Source: Comamonas sp.
GTDB lineage: Bacteria; Pseudomonadota; Gammaproteobacteria; Burkholderiales; Burkholderiaceae_C
Assembly: GCF_009360615.1 (NCBI RefSeq)
Contig: NZ_SPEY01000040.1
Coordinates: 1 to 64,000 of the forward strand
Direction: 5' to 3'
DNA: 64,000 bases
Shown: positions 26,251 to 34,980 of the stretch, in pieces
How the letters are laid out: every line of letters starts with the position of its first letter
Position numbering within the stretch: the first letter of the stretch is position 1
Made by a program: the position numbers and the translations under genes
The notes under the pieces: generated by a model
What the model saw: only the letters and a program-made list of their open reading frames with translations
What the model was told of the DNA's origin: nothing
The model's database searches: none

Positions 26251-26293
26251 CGAAAAAAATGTCACGGCCCCATGCCGCAGGCCGCATTTGGAC

Positions 26294-27433
26294 TCAGCCG
26301 GCGATGCCGATATCGTCCAGCGCCTTGGACAGATGCGCCACGGAGCGATCCGCGTCATGCCATTTGTCCAGGCCGAACAGACCGATGCGGAAGGTCATGA
26401 AATCCGGGCCCTCGTCGCATTGCAGCGGCACGCCCGAGGCGGTCTGCAGACCGACCTTGAGAAAGGCGCGACCGCTCTGGATTTCCGGGTCGGTGGTGTA
26501 GCTCACGACCACGCCCGGGGCCTTGTAGCCCTCGGCGGCCACGCTGGGAAAGCCGCGCGACTGCATCAGCTCGCGCACCTTTCCTCCCAGTGCCAGCTGC
26601 TCCTCGCGCACCTTGGCAAAACCGTACTCGCGTGTCTCCAGCATCACATCGCGCAGGCGCAGCAGTGCATCGGTCGGCATGGTGGTGTGATAGGCGTGCT
26701 GGCCTTTTTCGTAACCCTCGGCAATCTGCATCCATTTCTTCAGGTCGCAGGAGAAACTGGAGCTTTGCGTGTGCTCTATGGCCTCGCGGGCGCGCGCCGA
26801 GAGCATGACCATGGCGCAGCAGGGCGAGCTGCTCCAGCCCTTCTGCGGAGCCGAGATCAGCACGTCCACGCCGGTTGTCTCCATATCGACCCACATGGCG
26901 CCGGAGGCCACGCAGTCCAGCACGAACAGCGCGCCGACCTCGTGCGCGGCATCAGCGACGGTGCGCAGGTATTCGTCGGGCAGCATGATGCCGCTGGCCG
27001 TCTCCACATGCGGGGCAAACACCACCTTGGGGCGCTCCACGCGAATGGTCTCCGCCACATCCCCGGCCGGGCATGGCGCCCAGGGGTCCTGGCTGCCCTC
27101 GCCCTGCTTGCGCGCCTTGCAGACCACGGAGCCGCCGCCCAGGCCCGCATCGGCATCGAAGATCTGCGTCCAGCGGTAGCTGAACCAGCCGTTGCGCACG
27201 ATCAGCACCCGCTCGCGGTTGGCGAACTGGCGCGCCACGGCTTCCATGCCGAACGTGCCGCTGCCGGGAATCAGCACGGCCGTGTGGGCGTGATAGACCT
27301 CCTTGAGCATGCCCAGGATGTCCTGCATCACGCCCACGAATTTTTTCGACATGTGGTTGAGCGCCCGGTCGGTATAGACCACCGAGAATTCAAGCAGGCC
27401 ATCGGGGTCGACGTCGGGCAATAGTCCGGGCAT
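26294..27433 (-). CDS. PLP-dependent class V aminotransferase (serine/alanine-glyoxylate type)
   Basis: A 379-residue fold-type I enzyme. The PLP lysine is K198 in LISAPQKGWSSSP, preceded by the cofactor-contacting FVLDCVASGAMWVDME and the substrate loop HVETASGIM. GSGTFGMEAVARQF near residue 60 binds the phosphate. The family includes alanine-glyoxylate, serine-glyoxylate and 2-aminoethylphosphonate aminotransferases; the exact substrate cannot be chosen from sequence alone. It is followed by a terminator and preceded by a hairpin region, so it is probably monocistronic. Confidence 0.85.
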   Translation of the reverse strand: MPGLLPDVDPDGLLEFSVVYTDRALNHMSKKFVGVMQDILGMLKEVYHAHTAVLIPGSGTFGMEAVARQFANRERVLIVRNGWFSYRWTQIFDADAGLGGGSVVCKARKQGEGSQDPWAPCPAGDVAETIRVERPKVVFAPHVETASGIMLPDEYLRTVADAAHEVGALFVLDCVASGAMWVDMETTGVDVLISAPQKGWSSSPCCAMVMLSARAREAIEHTQSSSFSCDLKKWMQIAEGYEKGQHAYHTTMPTDALLRLRDVMLETREYGFAKVREEQLALGGKVRELMQSRGFPSVAAEGYKAPGVVVSYTTDPEIQSGRAFLKVGLQTASGVPLQCDEGPDFMTFRIGLFGLDKWHDADRSVAHLSKALDDIGIAG

Positions 27434-27540
27434 GGGGTATCTCCAATCGCAAAAGCTGGGCAGTCGAAGTCACCCCGGGGCCGCCGGGGCGCTGGTGCAG
27501 GACATTCAGCTTAGCATGAGCCGGAATACGGCTTTGCATA

Positions 27541-27569
27541 TGCAGCTCATATCAAAAACATGAGCTGCA
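27541..27569. repeat. Perfect A/T-rich hairpin between carboxylase and aminotransferase genes
   Basis: TGCAGCTCAT at 27541-27550 and ATGAGCTGCA at 27560-27569 form a 10-bp stem with loop ATCAAAAAC, followed by AGCGCTTTTCA. The AGCTGC-AGCGC words recall the element at 22591-22690. The rest of 27434-27633 contains no gene. Confidence 0.5.
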
Positions 27570-27633
27570 AGCGCTTTTCACATCGCTGACTCCTGCCGAC
27601 CGAACACTGCAGATGCGGAATCTCCACCTGCCT

Positions 27634-30600
27634 CTACCAGGTGTCCACAAAGCGGCTTTCGCCCTCGCGCAGGCGCGCGCCGGCCAGGCCCCGCACCAGC
27701 CAGCCGCGGGTGTCTGCGGGGTCGATGACGGCGTCGATCTCCAGCGTGGCCGCCATGTGCATGGCCTCGCCATGCGCGTACTGCTGGGCCAGCAGCTTCT
27801 GGAACAGCGCTGCGCGTTCAGCCCCCTCGGGCAATGCCTCGAGTTCCTTGCGAAAGCCCAGCCGCACCGCCCCTTCCAGGCCCATGGCGCCGAACTCCCC
27901 CGTGGGCCAGGCCACATTGAAGATGGGCGCATGGAAGCTGCCGGCCGTCATGCCCATGGCACCCAGTCCGTAGCCCTTGCGCAGCACCACGCTGAAGTAC
28001 GGGACACGCAGCTTGGCAGCGACGACGAACAACCGGCTGACATGGCGCACCTGGGCGGTTTTCTCGATCTCCGGACCCACCATGAAGCCGGGCGTGTCAA
28101 CGAGGCTGACAATGGGAATGCCGTGGGCATTGCACAACTGCATGAAGCGCGCTGCCTTGTCGGCTGCATCGGCATCGATGGCACCGCCCAGATGGCCCGG
28201 GTTGTTGGCCATCAGTCCCACGGGCCGCCCCTCGATGCGCGCCAGCGCCGTGTGGATGCCAGCGCCGAAGCCGCTTCTGAGCATCAGCAGGCTGCCCTCA
28301 TCCACCAGCCCGGCCATGGCGGCGCGCGTGTCGTAGACACGCAGACGGTGCTCGGGCACGACCTGGCGCAGCAGGCGCTGATCGGGCGCGGACCATTCGT
28401 CGATGCACCCCTGAAAGAAGGACAGATAGTGCCTGGCCGCAGCCACGGCCTGGGCCTCGTCGTCGACCAGGATGTCGATCACGCCGTTCGCATGCTGCAC
28501 GTCGGCGGGGCCGACGTCCTCGGGCCGGAAGACCCCCAGCCCGCCGCCCTCGATCATGGCCGGTCCGCCCATGCCGATATTGCTGCTGCGCGTGGCGATG
28601 ATCACATCGCTGCAACCCAGCAGCGCGGCATTGCCTGCAAAGCAACGGCCGTGGGTGATGCCCACCACCGGCACCCGACCCGAGAGTGCCGCATAGGCCG
28701 CGAAGGTATGCACATGCAGGCCCGCGACCACGGGCGTGTCGGTATCTCCAGGCCTGCCGCCGCCGCCTTCGGCAAACAGCACCACAGGCAGTTTCTGCTG
28801 CAGCGCGATGCCCAGCATGCGGTCGGTCTTGGCATGATTTCGCGCCCCCTGGGTGCCGGCCAGCACCGTGGCGTCATAGGACATCACCACGGCGCGCGAC
28901 CGCTCGGCACCGAACTGTGCGGCATTGATGGAGCCCATGCCCGTGACCATGCCATCGGCCGGAGTGTTGGCCACCAGGTCGTCCAGGCTGCGCCTGCGTG
29001 TCTGGGCGGCGATCGCCAGTGCCCCGTACTCGATGAAACTGCCCTCGTCGCAGAGATCGGCAATGTTCTCGCGCGCGCTGCGGCTGCCCTGGGCATGGCG
29101 CCTGGCCATGGCCTCGGGCCGCGCGGCATCGAGCGCGAAGGCATGGCGATCCATGACGCGCCGGAGATCGGCCCGGATATGGTCCGGGTCCTGCCGCTGC
29201 GGCATCTCTTCGGCATGCGCAGCATCGCCCAGTCCGGGCTCGAGCACCAGCAAGGCCTGGTCCTGCGCCACATGGCTGCCGGGTTGCGCCAGCAGGGCCT
29301 GGATCCGGCCGGCGTCCTGCGCAAGCAGCACATGCTGCATCTTCATGGCTTCGAGAATGCCCAGCTCGGCCCCCTTGGCCACCGTCTCGCCCACCGCCAC
29401 AGACCATTGCACGATCCTCGCAGGCATGGGGGCCAGCACCGCATTTTCAGGAGCAGCTTGCGCAAGATTCTCGGCGCTTTCCACGCCGATCAATGCGGGA
29501 TTCATCGTTTGATTTACGTTTGCAGCTATCTTTTCAGCTGCTTCCACCAGCTGCGGCAAGACCGCCTCCAGCCAGCGCGTATGCACGTCCTGGTCCTGCA
29601 TCTCGGGCCGCAGAGCGAGTGCCTGCAGCAGCGGCAGATTGGTGGACAGGCCCGCAATGCGGCATTCGGCCAGCGCGCGCCGGGAGCGGCGCAGCACATC
29701 CTCGAAACGCGGCGCGTGGCTGTGCACGACCAGCTTGGCCAGCAAGGTGTCGTAATGCGGCGACGGGCTGACACCCTGCTGCGCATGGCTGTCCAGGCGT
29801 ATGCCCGGGCCTTGCGGCCAGTGCAGCTCGGCAATGCGGCCGCTGCCGGGGCAGGCGTGGCCATGGGCATCCAGGGTCTCGGCATTGATGCGCCACTGCA
29901 CGGCATAGCCGCGTGGCCGGGGCGGGGCATCCGCGTTCAGGCCCAGATCGGCGAAATGGTCGCCCGCCGCAATGCGGATCTGGGCCTGCACCAGATCGAC
30001 GCCGTAGACCTCTTCGGTGATGGTGTGCTCCACCTGCAGACGCGGGTTGGCCTCGATGAACACATAGGGCAGAGACTCGGACTGCAGATCGACCAGAAAC
30101 TCGAACGTCCCCAGGCTTTCGTAGCGCAGCCTGGCAGCCATGCGCAGCGCATCTGCGGTGATGCGCTCGCGCAGCGTCTGCGTCAGGCTCGGACTGGGTG
30201 CAATCTCCACCAGCTTCTGGAAGCGCCGCTGCAGCGTGCATTCGCGCTCGCCCAACGCCATCGGCCATTCGCTGCCGTCCCCCAGCAGCTGGATCTCGAT
30301 ATGGCGCGCATTGCTCATCAGCCGTTCGACATAGACACCGTCCACGCCGAACGCGGCCTGGGCCTCGCTGCGGCAGCGCTGGTAGGCGGCCGCCACCTCG
30401 CTGGCCTCGGTGACCGCACGCATGCCGCGGCCGCCGCCGCCGCCGATGGCCTTGATCATGATGCCGCTGGCACCGTCGGCCTGCTGCCGCGCAAAGAACT
30501 GCCGAGCCTGCTCCAGCGTCACGGCCTCGGTGCTGCCGGGCATCAGGGGCACGCCGCATTGCTGCGCCAGCGCACGGGCTTTGGCCTTGTCACCGAGCAG

Positions 30601-30930
30601 CGCCAGCTGCTCGGGCGTCGGGCCGATAAAGCGCAGCCCCACGGCGGCACAGGCCCGCGCAAAGTCTGCGTTCTCGCTCAGGAATCCGTAGCCCGGGTGC
30701 AGCGCGTCGCAACCTCGCTCCTGCGCGATCCGCAGCAGCTGCGCGCCATCGAGATAGGCCGCCGGGCCGCTCGCACCCAGCGCCTGCGCCTCGTCCGCAG
30801 CCAGCACATGCGGGGCAGCCGCATCATCGCAGGCGTATACCGACAGGCTGGCGATTCCCAGTTCCTGCAGCGCTCGGATGATGCGCAGGGCGATTTCACC
30901 GCGATTGGCGATCAGGACTTTCTTGAACAT
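27634..30930 (-). CDS. Single-chain biotin-dependent acyl-CoA carboxylase (BC-BCCP-CT)
   Basis: A 1098-residue fusion. Biotin carboxylase occupies about residues 1-450 (MFKKVLIANRGEIALRI, ATP loop AIGGGGGRGMR, FIEANPRLQVEH). A linker and biotinyl domain follow with EAMKM, biotin on K530. The carboxyltransferase half runs from about 590 to the end (SARENIADLCDEGSFIEYG, VGITHGRCFAGNAALLGCSD, DTPGFMVGPEIE). The layout resembles the single-chain long-chain acyl-CoA carboxylases known from mycobacteria and Rhodopseudomonas. It probably carboxylates an acyl-CoA made by the neighbouring ligase. ATG 30930 is preferred over GTG 30969. Codons for about residues 466-482 are A/T-rich and unlike the rest. 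Confidence 0.88.
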   Translation of the reverse strand: MFKKVLIANRGEIALRIIRALQELGIASLSVYACDDAAAPHVLAADEAQALGASGPAAYLDGAQLLRIAQERGCDALHPGYGFLSENADFARACAAVGLRFIGPTPEQLALLGDKAKARALAQQCGVPLMPGSTEAVTLEQARQFFARQQADGASGIMIKAIGGGGGRGMRAVTEASEVAAAYQRCRSEAQAAFGVDGVYVERLMSNARHIEIQLLGDGSEWPMALGERECTLQRRFQKLVEIAPSPSLTQTLRERITADALRMAARLRYESLGTFEFLVDLQSESLPYVFIEANPRLQVEHTITEEVYGVDLVQAQIRIAAGDHFADLGLNADAPPRPRGYAVQWRINAETLDAHGHACPGSGRIAELHWPQGPGIRLDSHAQQGVSPSPHYDTLLAKLVVHSHAPRFEDVLRRSRRALAECRIAGLSTNLPLLQALALRPEMQDQDVHTRWLEAVLPQLVEAAEKIAANVNQTMNPALIGVESAENLAQAAPENAVLAPMPARIVQWSVAVGETVAKGAELGILEAMKMQHVLLAQDAGRIQALLAQPGSHVAQDQALLVLEPGLGDAAHAEEMPQRQDPDHIRADLRRVMDRHAFALDAARPEAMARRHAQGSRSARENIADLCDEGSFIEYGALAIAAQTRRRSLDDLVANTPADGMVTGMGSINAAQFGAERSRAVVMSYDATVLAGTQGARNHAKTDRMLGIALQQKLPVVLFAEGGGGRPGDTDTPVVAGLHVHTFAAYAALSGRVPVVGITHGRCFAGNAALLGCSDVIIATRSSNIGMGGPAMIEGGGLGVFRPEDVGPADVQHANGVIDILVDDEAQAVAAARHYLSFFQGCIDEWSAPDQRLLRQVVPEHRLRVYDTRAAMAGLVDEGSLLMLRSGFGAGIHTALARIEGRPVGLMANNPGHLGGAIDADAADKAARFMQLCNAHGIPIVSLVDTPGFMVGPEIEKTAQVRHVSRLFVVAAKLRVPYFSVVLRKGYGLGAMGMTAGSFHAPIFNVAWPTGEFGAMGLEGAVRLGFRKELEALPEGAERAALFQKLLAQQYAHGEAMHMAATLEIDAVIDPADTRGWLVRGLAGARLREGESRFVDTW

Positions 30931-30990
30931 AGGTCTTTCGTCTGAAGGGTTCTCAACTTGCACCGACACGGGCCCGTCAGGGCGTGCCGA

Positions 30991-32589
30991 TCAGGGGATG
31001 TCCCTGAGAAGGCGGCGCAATACCTTGCCGGCACCTGTGGCGGGCAGCGCATCGATGAAGCGCACCTCGCGCGGAGCCTTGTAGCTGGCCATGTTTTCCT
31101 TGCTCCAGGCCAGCAGCCCGTCTTCGTCCAGGCTTTGCCCCGGCTTGCGCACGATGAAGGCGCGAACGACCTCGCCTTTCTGGGCATCGGCGACGCCGAT
31201 CACGGCAGCCTGGGCAATGGCCGGATGCTTGATCAGAATCGTCTCCACCTCTTCGGGGAAAACGCTGTAGCCCGAGACCTTGATCATTTCCTTGAAGCGT
31301 CCGATGAAGGTCAGATAGCCGTCCGCGTCAAATTTGCCCATATCGCCGGTATGCACCCAGCCGTCCCTGAGGGTCTTGGCCGTGGCCTCGGGCTTGTTCC
31401 AGTATCCCTTGAAATTGCCGGGGCCGCGAATGATGATCTCGCCCACCTCGCCTGCTGCCAGCGGTGCCCCGGTCTCCGGGTCTATCACCCGGATCTCATT
31501 GCCCGGAGCCGGCTTGCCATGGGTGCCCCAGCGGATGGCGTCGCCCGGCATGAAGGTATCCATGGTGTGGGTTTCGGACAGGCCGTAAGCCGCCTCGCTG
31601 GAGATGGCATTGGGGGCAAACCGGCGCCATTGCTGCGCCAGATCCTCGGTGTAGGTGATGCCGAAGCTGGTGACGGTGTTGCGGCGCAGCGCGCTGAAGT
31701 CCATCTTCTCCACGCCGGGAAGCTGCATCAGCGCCACATTCATGGGCGCGATGCTGTACCACCAGCTGACGCGATAGCGCTCGAGCGCCTGGGCCACGGC
31801 CAACGGATCGAAGCGATGCAGAAGCACACAGGTCGCCCCCGAGTGCACGGGCATGTTCACTCCCATGGACATGCCGGCGATGTGATAGAGCGGCGCCACC
31901 GCCAGCAGGACATCCTCGGCGCTGACGCCGGTCACCCAGGACGCACCGGCCGTCTTGTACGCGGCCGCGCCAAGACTCAGCATGGCGCCCTTGGGCAGGC
32001 CCGTGGTGCCCGAGGTATAGGTCATCAGCGCCACTTCGTCCAGGTCCACCTCGACAGGCGCGGGCCTGGCACCGCTGTGCATGAGATCCCAGAAAGACGT
32101 GACATCGAGGGGCAGCTGTTGCAACGGAGCCTGCAGCTCGGCAGGCAGCGGCAGCGTGGTTCTTTCGGGCAGCCAGTCGCCGTAGCGCACGGCCAGCACG
32201 TGCTGCAGCGCGGTAGTGCTGCGCACCTTGTCCACCACGGGCAGAAGCACATCGGCCGCGATGATGACCCTGGCCTGCAGGTCGTTGAGCTGGTATTCGA
32301 GTTCGTGCTCCTTGTTCAGGGGTCCGCAGGGGCAGACGATGGCTCCGATCTTCTGCACCGCGTAATGTGCCACGATGTACTGCGGACAGTTGTTCATGAA
32401 CAGTGCGACAGGCTCGCCCGGCTTCACGCCCAGTTGCTGCAGGTGCGCGGCCACGGCATCGCTGGCCTCATCCACCTGGCGCCAGCTGATGTGCTGTCCA
32501 TACCAGATGTAGGCATCGCGCTCCGGATGCCGGCGCGCATTGCGGCGCAAGGCCTCGTGCAGGGGGATGAGGATGTCGGACTCAGCCAT
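30991..32589 (-). CDS. AMP-forming acyl-CoA ligase
   Basis: A 532-residue adenylate-forming enzyme. The ATP loop is YTSGTTGLPKG (about residues 191-201). Further motifs are AAYGLSET, the hinge region DGWVHTGDMGKFDADGYL, and the C-terminal catalytic lysine in GAGKVLRRLLRD. It activates a carboxylic acid as a CoA thioester. It lies 60 bp upstream of the carboxylase gene on the same strand and is divergent from a TetR-type regulator. This suggests a small catabolic unit: activate an acid, then carboxylate the acyl-CoA. The acid may be a fatty, branched or aromatic acid. Confidence 0.88.
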   Translation of the reverse strand: MAESDILIPLHEALRRNARRHPERDAYIWYGQHISWRQVDEASDAVAAHLQQLGVKPGEPVALFMNNCPQYIVAHYAVQKIGAIVCPCGPLNKEHELEYQLNDLQARVIIAADVLLPVVDKVRSTTALQHVLAVRYGDWLPERTTLPLPAELQAPLQQLPLDVTSFWDLMHSGARPAPVEVDLDEVALMTYTSGTTGLPKGAMLSLGAAAYKTAGASWVTGVSAEDVLLAVAPLYHIAGMSMGVNMPVHSGATCVLLHRFDPLAVAQALERYRVSWWYSIAPMNVALMQLPGVEKMDFSALRRNTVTSFGITYTEDLAQQWRRFAPNAISSEAAYGLSETHTMDTFMPGDAIRWGTHGKPAPGNEIRVIDPETGAPLAAGEVGEIIIRGPGNFKGYWNKPEATAKTLRDGWVHTGDMGKFDADGYLTFIGRFKEMIKVSGYSVFPEEVETILIKHPAIAQAAVIGVADAQKGEVVRAFIVRKPGQSLDEDGLLAWSKENMASYKAPREVRFIDALPATGAGKVLRRLLRDIP

Positions 32590-32692
32590 GGTTGTCTCCT
32601 GGGTGTCTCGTGAAGACCGGGCAAAGGTGCCACTTTTCGGGATGTCTCAGGGATTGCCTTAGGGCAATCAGCTGCTCGGCGTCTTGTCAATG

Positions 32693-32729
32693 TATACCTG
32701 CAGGTAGAACAATGCTACCCATCGGTATA
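32693..32729. promoter_or_regulatory. Candidate TetR operator
   Basis: A 37-bp inverted repeat. The left arm TATACCTGCAGGTAG (32693-32707) pairs with the reverse complement of CTACCCATCGGTATA (32715-32729) at 11 of 15 positions around a 7-base centre. The left arm is itself a near-palindrome (TACCTGCAGGTA). It lies between the divergent CoA ligase and TetR genes, 5 bp before the TetR ATG. Confidence 0.65.
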
Positions 32730-32733
32730 ACGA

Positions 32734-33525
32734 ATGCGACACCCGCAAACCCTCATGCCCGCCCCGTCCAGAAAGACTGAGAAAAAGCCGGCCGCGCCCG
32801 TGGCGCCGCGCGGCCGCCAGCGCCTGCCCACTGCCGGCTCCGACGAGAAGCGCGAGCGCATTCTCAAGGCTGCCGAAGCCTTGTTCGACCGCTATGGCTA
32901 TGCCAACACCACCATCGAGCAGATCGTGCAGGCGCTGGGCGTGACCAAGCCGTTCGTCTACTACTACTTCCGCAACAAGCAGGAGATCTTCGAGACCCTG
33001 TGCTGGGCACCGACCGAAGCCTGCTTCACGGTGCTGGACTTTGCGGACGACGACCCGAGGCCCGCCCATGAAAAAGCCATCGACGGCCTTCAGCGGCTGA
33101 TCGCAGCCACCATTGCGCACTATCCGGCGGGCTTTTTCCCCTATCGCGAGCCGCAAGCCTTCAGCCCCGCCTATCTCAAGGCCTCGCGCAATGTGGCCCA
33201 GCAGTTCTACAAGCAGTTCTGCGCCCTGCTCGACGAAGGCCGCGCCAGCGGGCACTTCGATTTCCGCGACACCCGCATCACGGCCCAGGCAGCCTGCAGC
33301 CTGCCAGGCTTTCTCTACAACTGGTATCGACCCGGCGGCAAGCTGGGCCCGGCCGAGATGGTGGTCGAGCTCACCGACCTGGCCTCGCGCGTGCTGGGCC
33401 TGCGAAGGACTGCGGCCCCAGCGCGCAAACGTGCGGCCAGGACCACGCCGACGCCGACACCACAGAACCCTCCTCCGCCCAGGCGCCGCAAGAGCGCATC
33501 CTCCACCAGCCCCAGCGCCAGCTGA
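32734..33525 (+). CDS. TetR/AcrR-family transcriptional repressor
   Basis: Up to 263 residues. After a basic N-terminal tail comes a canonical TetR DNA-binding domain: KRERILKAAEALFDRYGYANTT, IEQIVQALGVTKPFVYYYF, RNKQEIFETLC. The ligand domain ends about residue 222, followed by a 40-residue tail rich in Arg, Lys, Pro, Thr and Ser, unusual for the family. Starts at 32734 or 32755 are both possible; neither has a strong ribosome site. It probably controls the divergent CoA ligase-carboxylase genes through the inverted repeat at 32693-32729, with an acyl-CoA or aromatic ligand as inducer (inference). Confidence 0.88.
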   Translation: MRHPQTLMPAPSRKTEKKPAAPVAPRGRQRLPTAGSDEKRERILKAAEALFDRYGYANTTIEQIVQALGVTKPFVYYYFRNKQEIFETLCWAPTEACFTVLDFADDDPRPAHEKAIDGLQRLIAATIAHYPAGFFPYREPQAFSPAYLKASRNVAQQFYKQFCALLDEGRASGHFDFRDTRITAQAACSLPGFLYNWYRPGGKLGPAEMVVELTDLASRVLGLRRTAAPARKRAARTTPTPTPQNPPPPRRRKSASSTSPSAS

Positions 33526-33572
33526 GTGCCCCGCAGGCAAAGGCGCCATTCCAACTCCCTGGAGACAAGACC

Positions 33573-34820
33573 ATGTCCATTCGCTTCTCAGCCCTTGCGC
33601 TGGCTGCCAGCTTGTGTGCCGGCTCCGTATCCGCCCAGACGGCAGAGCCGTTCAAGATCGCGTTCATCGACCCGCTCTCCGGCCCCTTCGCCAATGTGGG
33701 AGAGGTCATGCGCAACCATGTGCTCTATGCCGTCGATGATGTGAATGCCAGGGGCGGCCTGTACAACGGCGCCAGGTTCCAGCTGCTGCAGTTCGACAGC
33801 AAGCTCTCGGCCCAGGAAAGCCAGAGCGCGCTGCAGGCCGCCATCGACCAGGGTGCACGCGTGGTGGTGACGGGTGGCTCGGGCTCATCGGTGGTTACGG
33901 CGCTGGTGCAGGCGGCAGCGCGCTACAACCAGCGCAATCCGGGCAAGGAGGTGCTGATCCTCAACCACAGCTCCATCGATCCCGAGCTGACGGGAAAATC
34001 CTGCAGCTTCTGGCATTTCATGTTCGACGCCAACACGGCCATGCGCATGCAGGCCATCGCCAACTACATCCAGACACAGCCCGAGATCCGGAAAGTCTTT
34101 CTGCTCAACCAGGACTATGCCCACGGCAAGCAATGGGCCAGCTTCGGCCGCACCATGGTCGGCAAGGCGAGACCGGATATCCAGTTCGTGGGCGAGACCC
34201 TGCACCCCATGGGCCGCATCAAGGACTTTGCGCCCTATGTGGCCAAGATCAAGGAAGTCGGAACCGATTCGGTCATCACCGGCAACTGGGGCCAGGATCT
34301 GGCCCTGCTGCTCAAGTCTGCCGGCGACTCCGGCTACAACCTGCGCTACTTCAACCATAGCGCAGGCGGTTTTCCGGGCACCGTGACCTCCATTTCCCAG
34401 GCGGGGATCGGCCAGGTGACCTGGGTCGCGGAATGGCACCCCGGCATGGCCGACCACGCCCAGGCCGACGCGCGGGCCAGGGAGTACAAGGCCAGGATGA
34501 ACCAGGACTTTCTGGCGCCGCGCATGGATCTGGTGCCGCGCATGCTGGCCGCAGCCATGGCCAAGGCCCAGTCCACCGATCCCGTGAAAATTGCCAAGGC
34601 CATGGAGGACATGTCCATGGACACCATCTTCGGTCCCGTCAGGATGCGCGGCAAGGATCACCAGCTGCTGCTGCCCCAGGTCGTCAACACCATTGCACCG
34701 GTGGATGGCAAGCGGGTCAAGACCGGCTGGGAGGGCTCGAACTACGGCTTCAGAACCGACGCCGTCTACTCCGCCCAGCAACTTGATCTGCCCACGGAGT
34801 GCCAGATGAAGCGGCCGTAA
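33573..34820 (+). CDS. ABC transporter periplasmic binding protein, branched-chain amino acid type
   Basis: A 415-residue exported protein with signal peptide MSIRFSALALAASLCAGSVSA. The mature sequence begins FKIAFIDPLSGPFANVGEVM, the Leu/Ile/Val-type binding fold. A ribosome site, CTGGAGA, precedes the ATG. It lies 47 bp after the TetR gene on the same strand and may be co-transcribed with it. Its place beside an acyl-CoA ligase and carboxylase suggests it captures the acid that they process. No permease or ATPase is adjacent. It is not a close copy of the binding protein at 2914-4032. Confidence 0.85.
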   Translation: MSIRFSALALAASLCAGSVSAQTAEPFKIAFIDPLSGPFANVGEVMRNHVLYAVDDVNARGGLYNGARFQLLQFDSKLSAQESQSALQAAIDQGARVVVTGGSGSSVVTALVQAAARYNQRNPGKEVLILNHSSIDPELTGKSCSFWHFMFDANTAMRMQAIANYIQTQPEIRKVFLLNQDYAHGKQWASFGRTMVGKARPDIQFVGETLHPMGRIKDFAPYVAKIKEVGTDSVITGNWGQDLALLLKSAGDSGYNLRYFNHSAGGFPGTVTSISQAGIGQVTWVAEWHPGMADHAQADARAREYKARMNQDFLAPRMDLVPRMLAAAMAKAQSTDPVKIAKAMEDMSMDTIFGPVRMRGKDHQLLLPQVVNTIAPVDGKRVKTGWEGSNYGFRTDAVYSAQQLDLPTECQMKRP

Positions 34821-34870
34821 AAATGGGACGAGTCTTCGACTCTGTCACTGGGCTTGTAGCGGGCATGGCC

Positions 34871-34980
34871 CCACACCAGAGACAGCAAGCAAGGGCCGCC
34901 CCGCCGCGAAGCTGTCGTCCCCCTCCCATAGCGCGCAGCGCGTAGAGAGAGGGGGAAGCCGCGTGGCGGCTCAGGGGGTG
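34871..34980 (+). repeat. Stop-proximal dispersed repeat, copy C
   Basis: Begins CAGAGACAGCAAGCAAGGGCC, then carries the same core as copy B (CGTCCCCCTCCC, ATAGCGCGCAGCGCGTAGAG, AGGGGGAAGCC) and ends GGCGGCTCAGGGGGTGGG. It overlaps the end of yggS: the yggS stop codon (34971-34973) lies inside the CTCAGGGGG block, so the repeat supplies the last codons of that gene. Confidence 0.8.

Noticed and set aside
27613..30945. 1110-codon forward open frame opposite the carboxylase
   Set aside because: The minus-strand product has complete biotin carboxylase, biotinyl and carboxyltransferase motifs; the forward product is a His/Gln/Arg-rich shadow.
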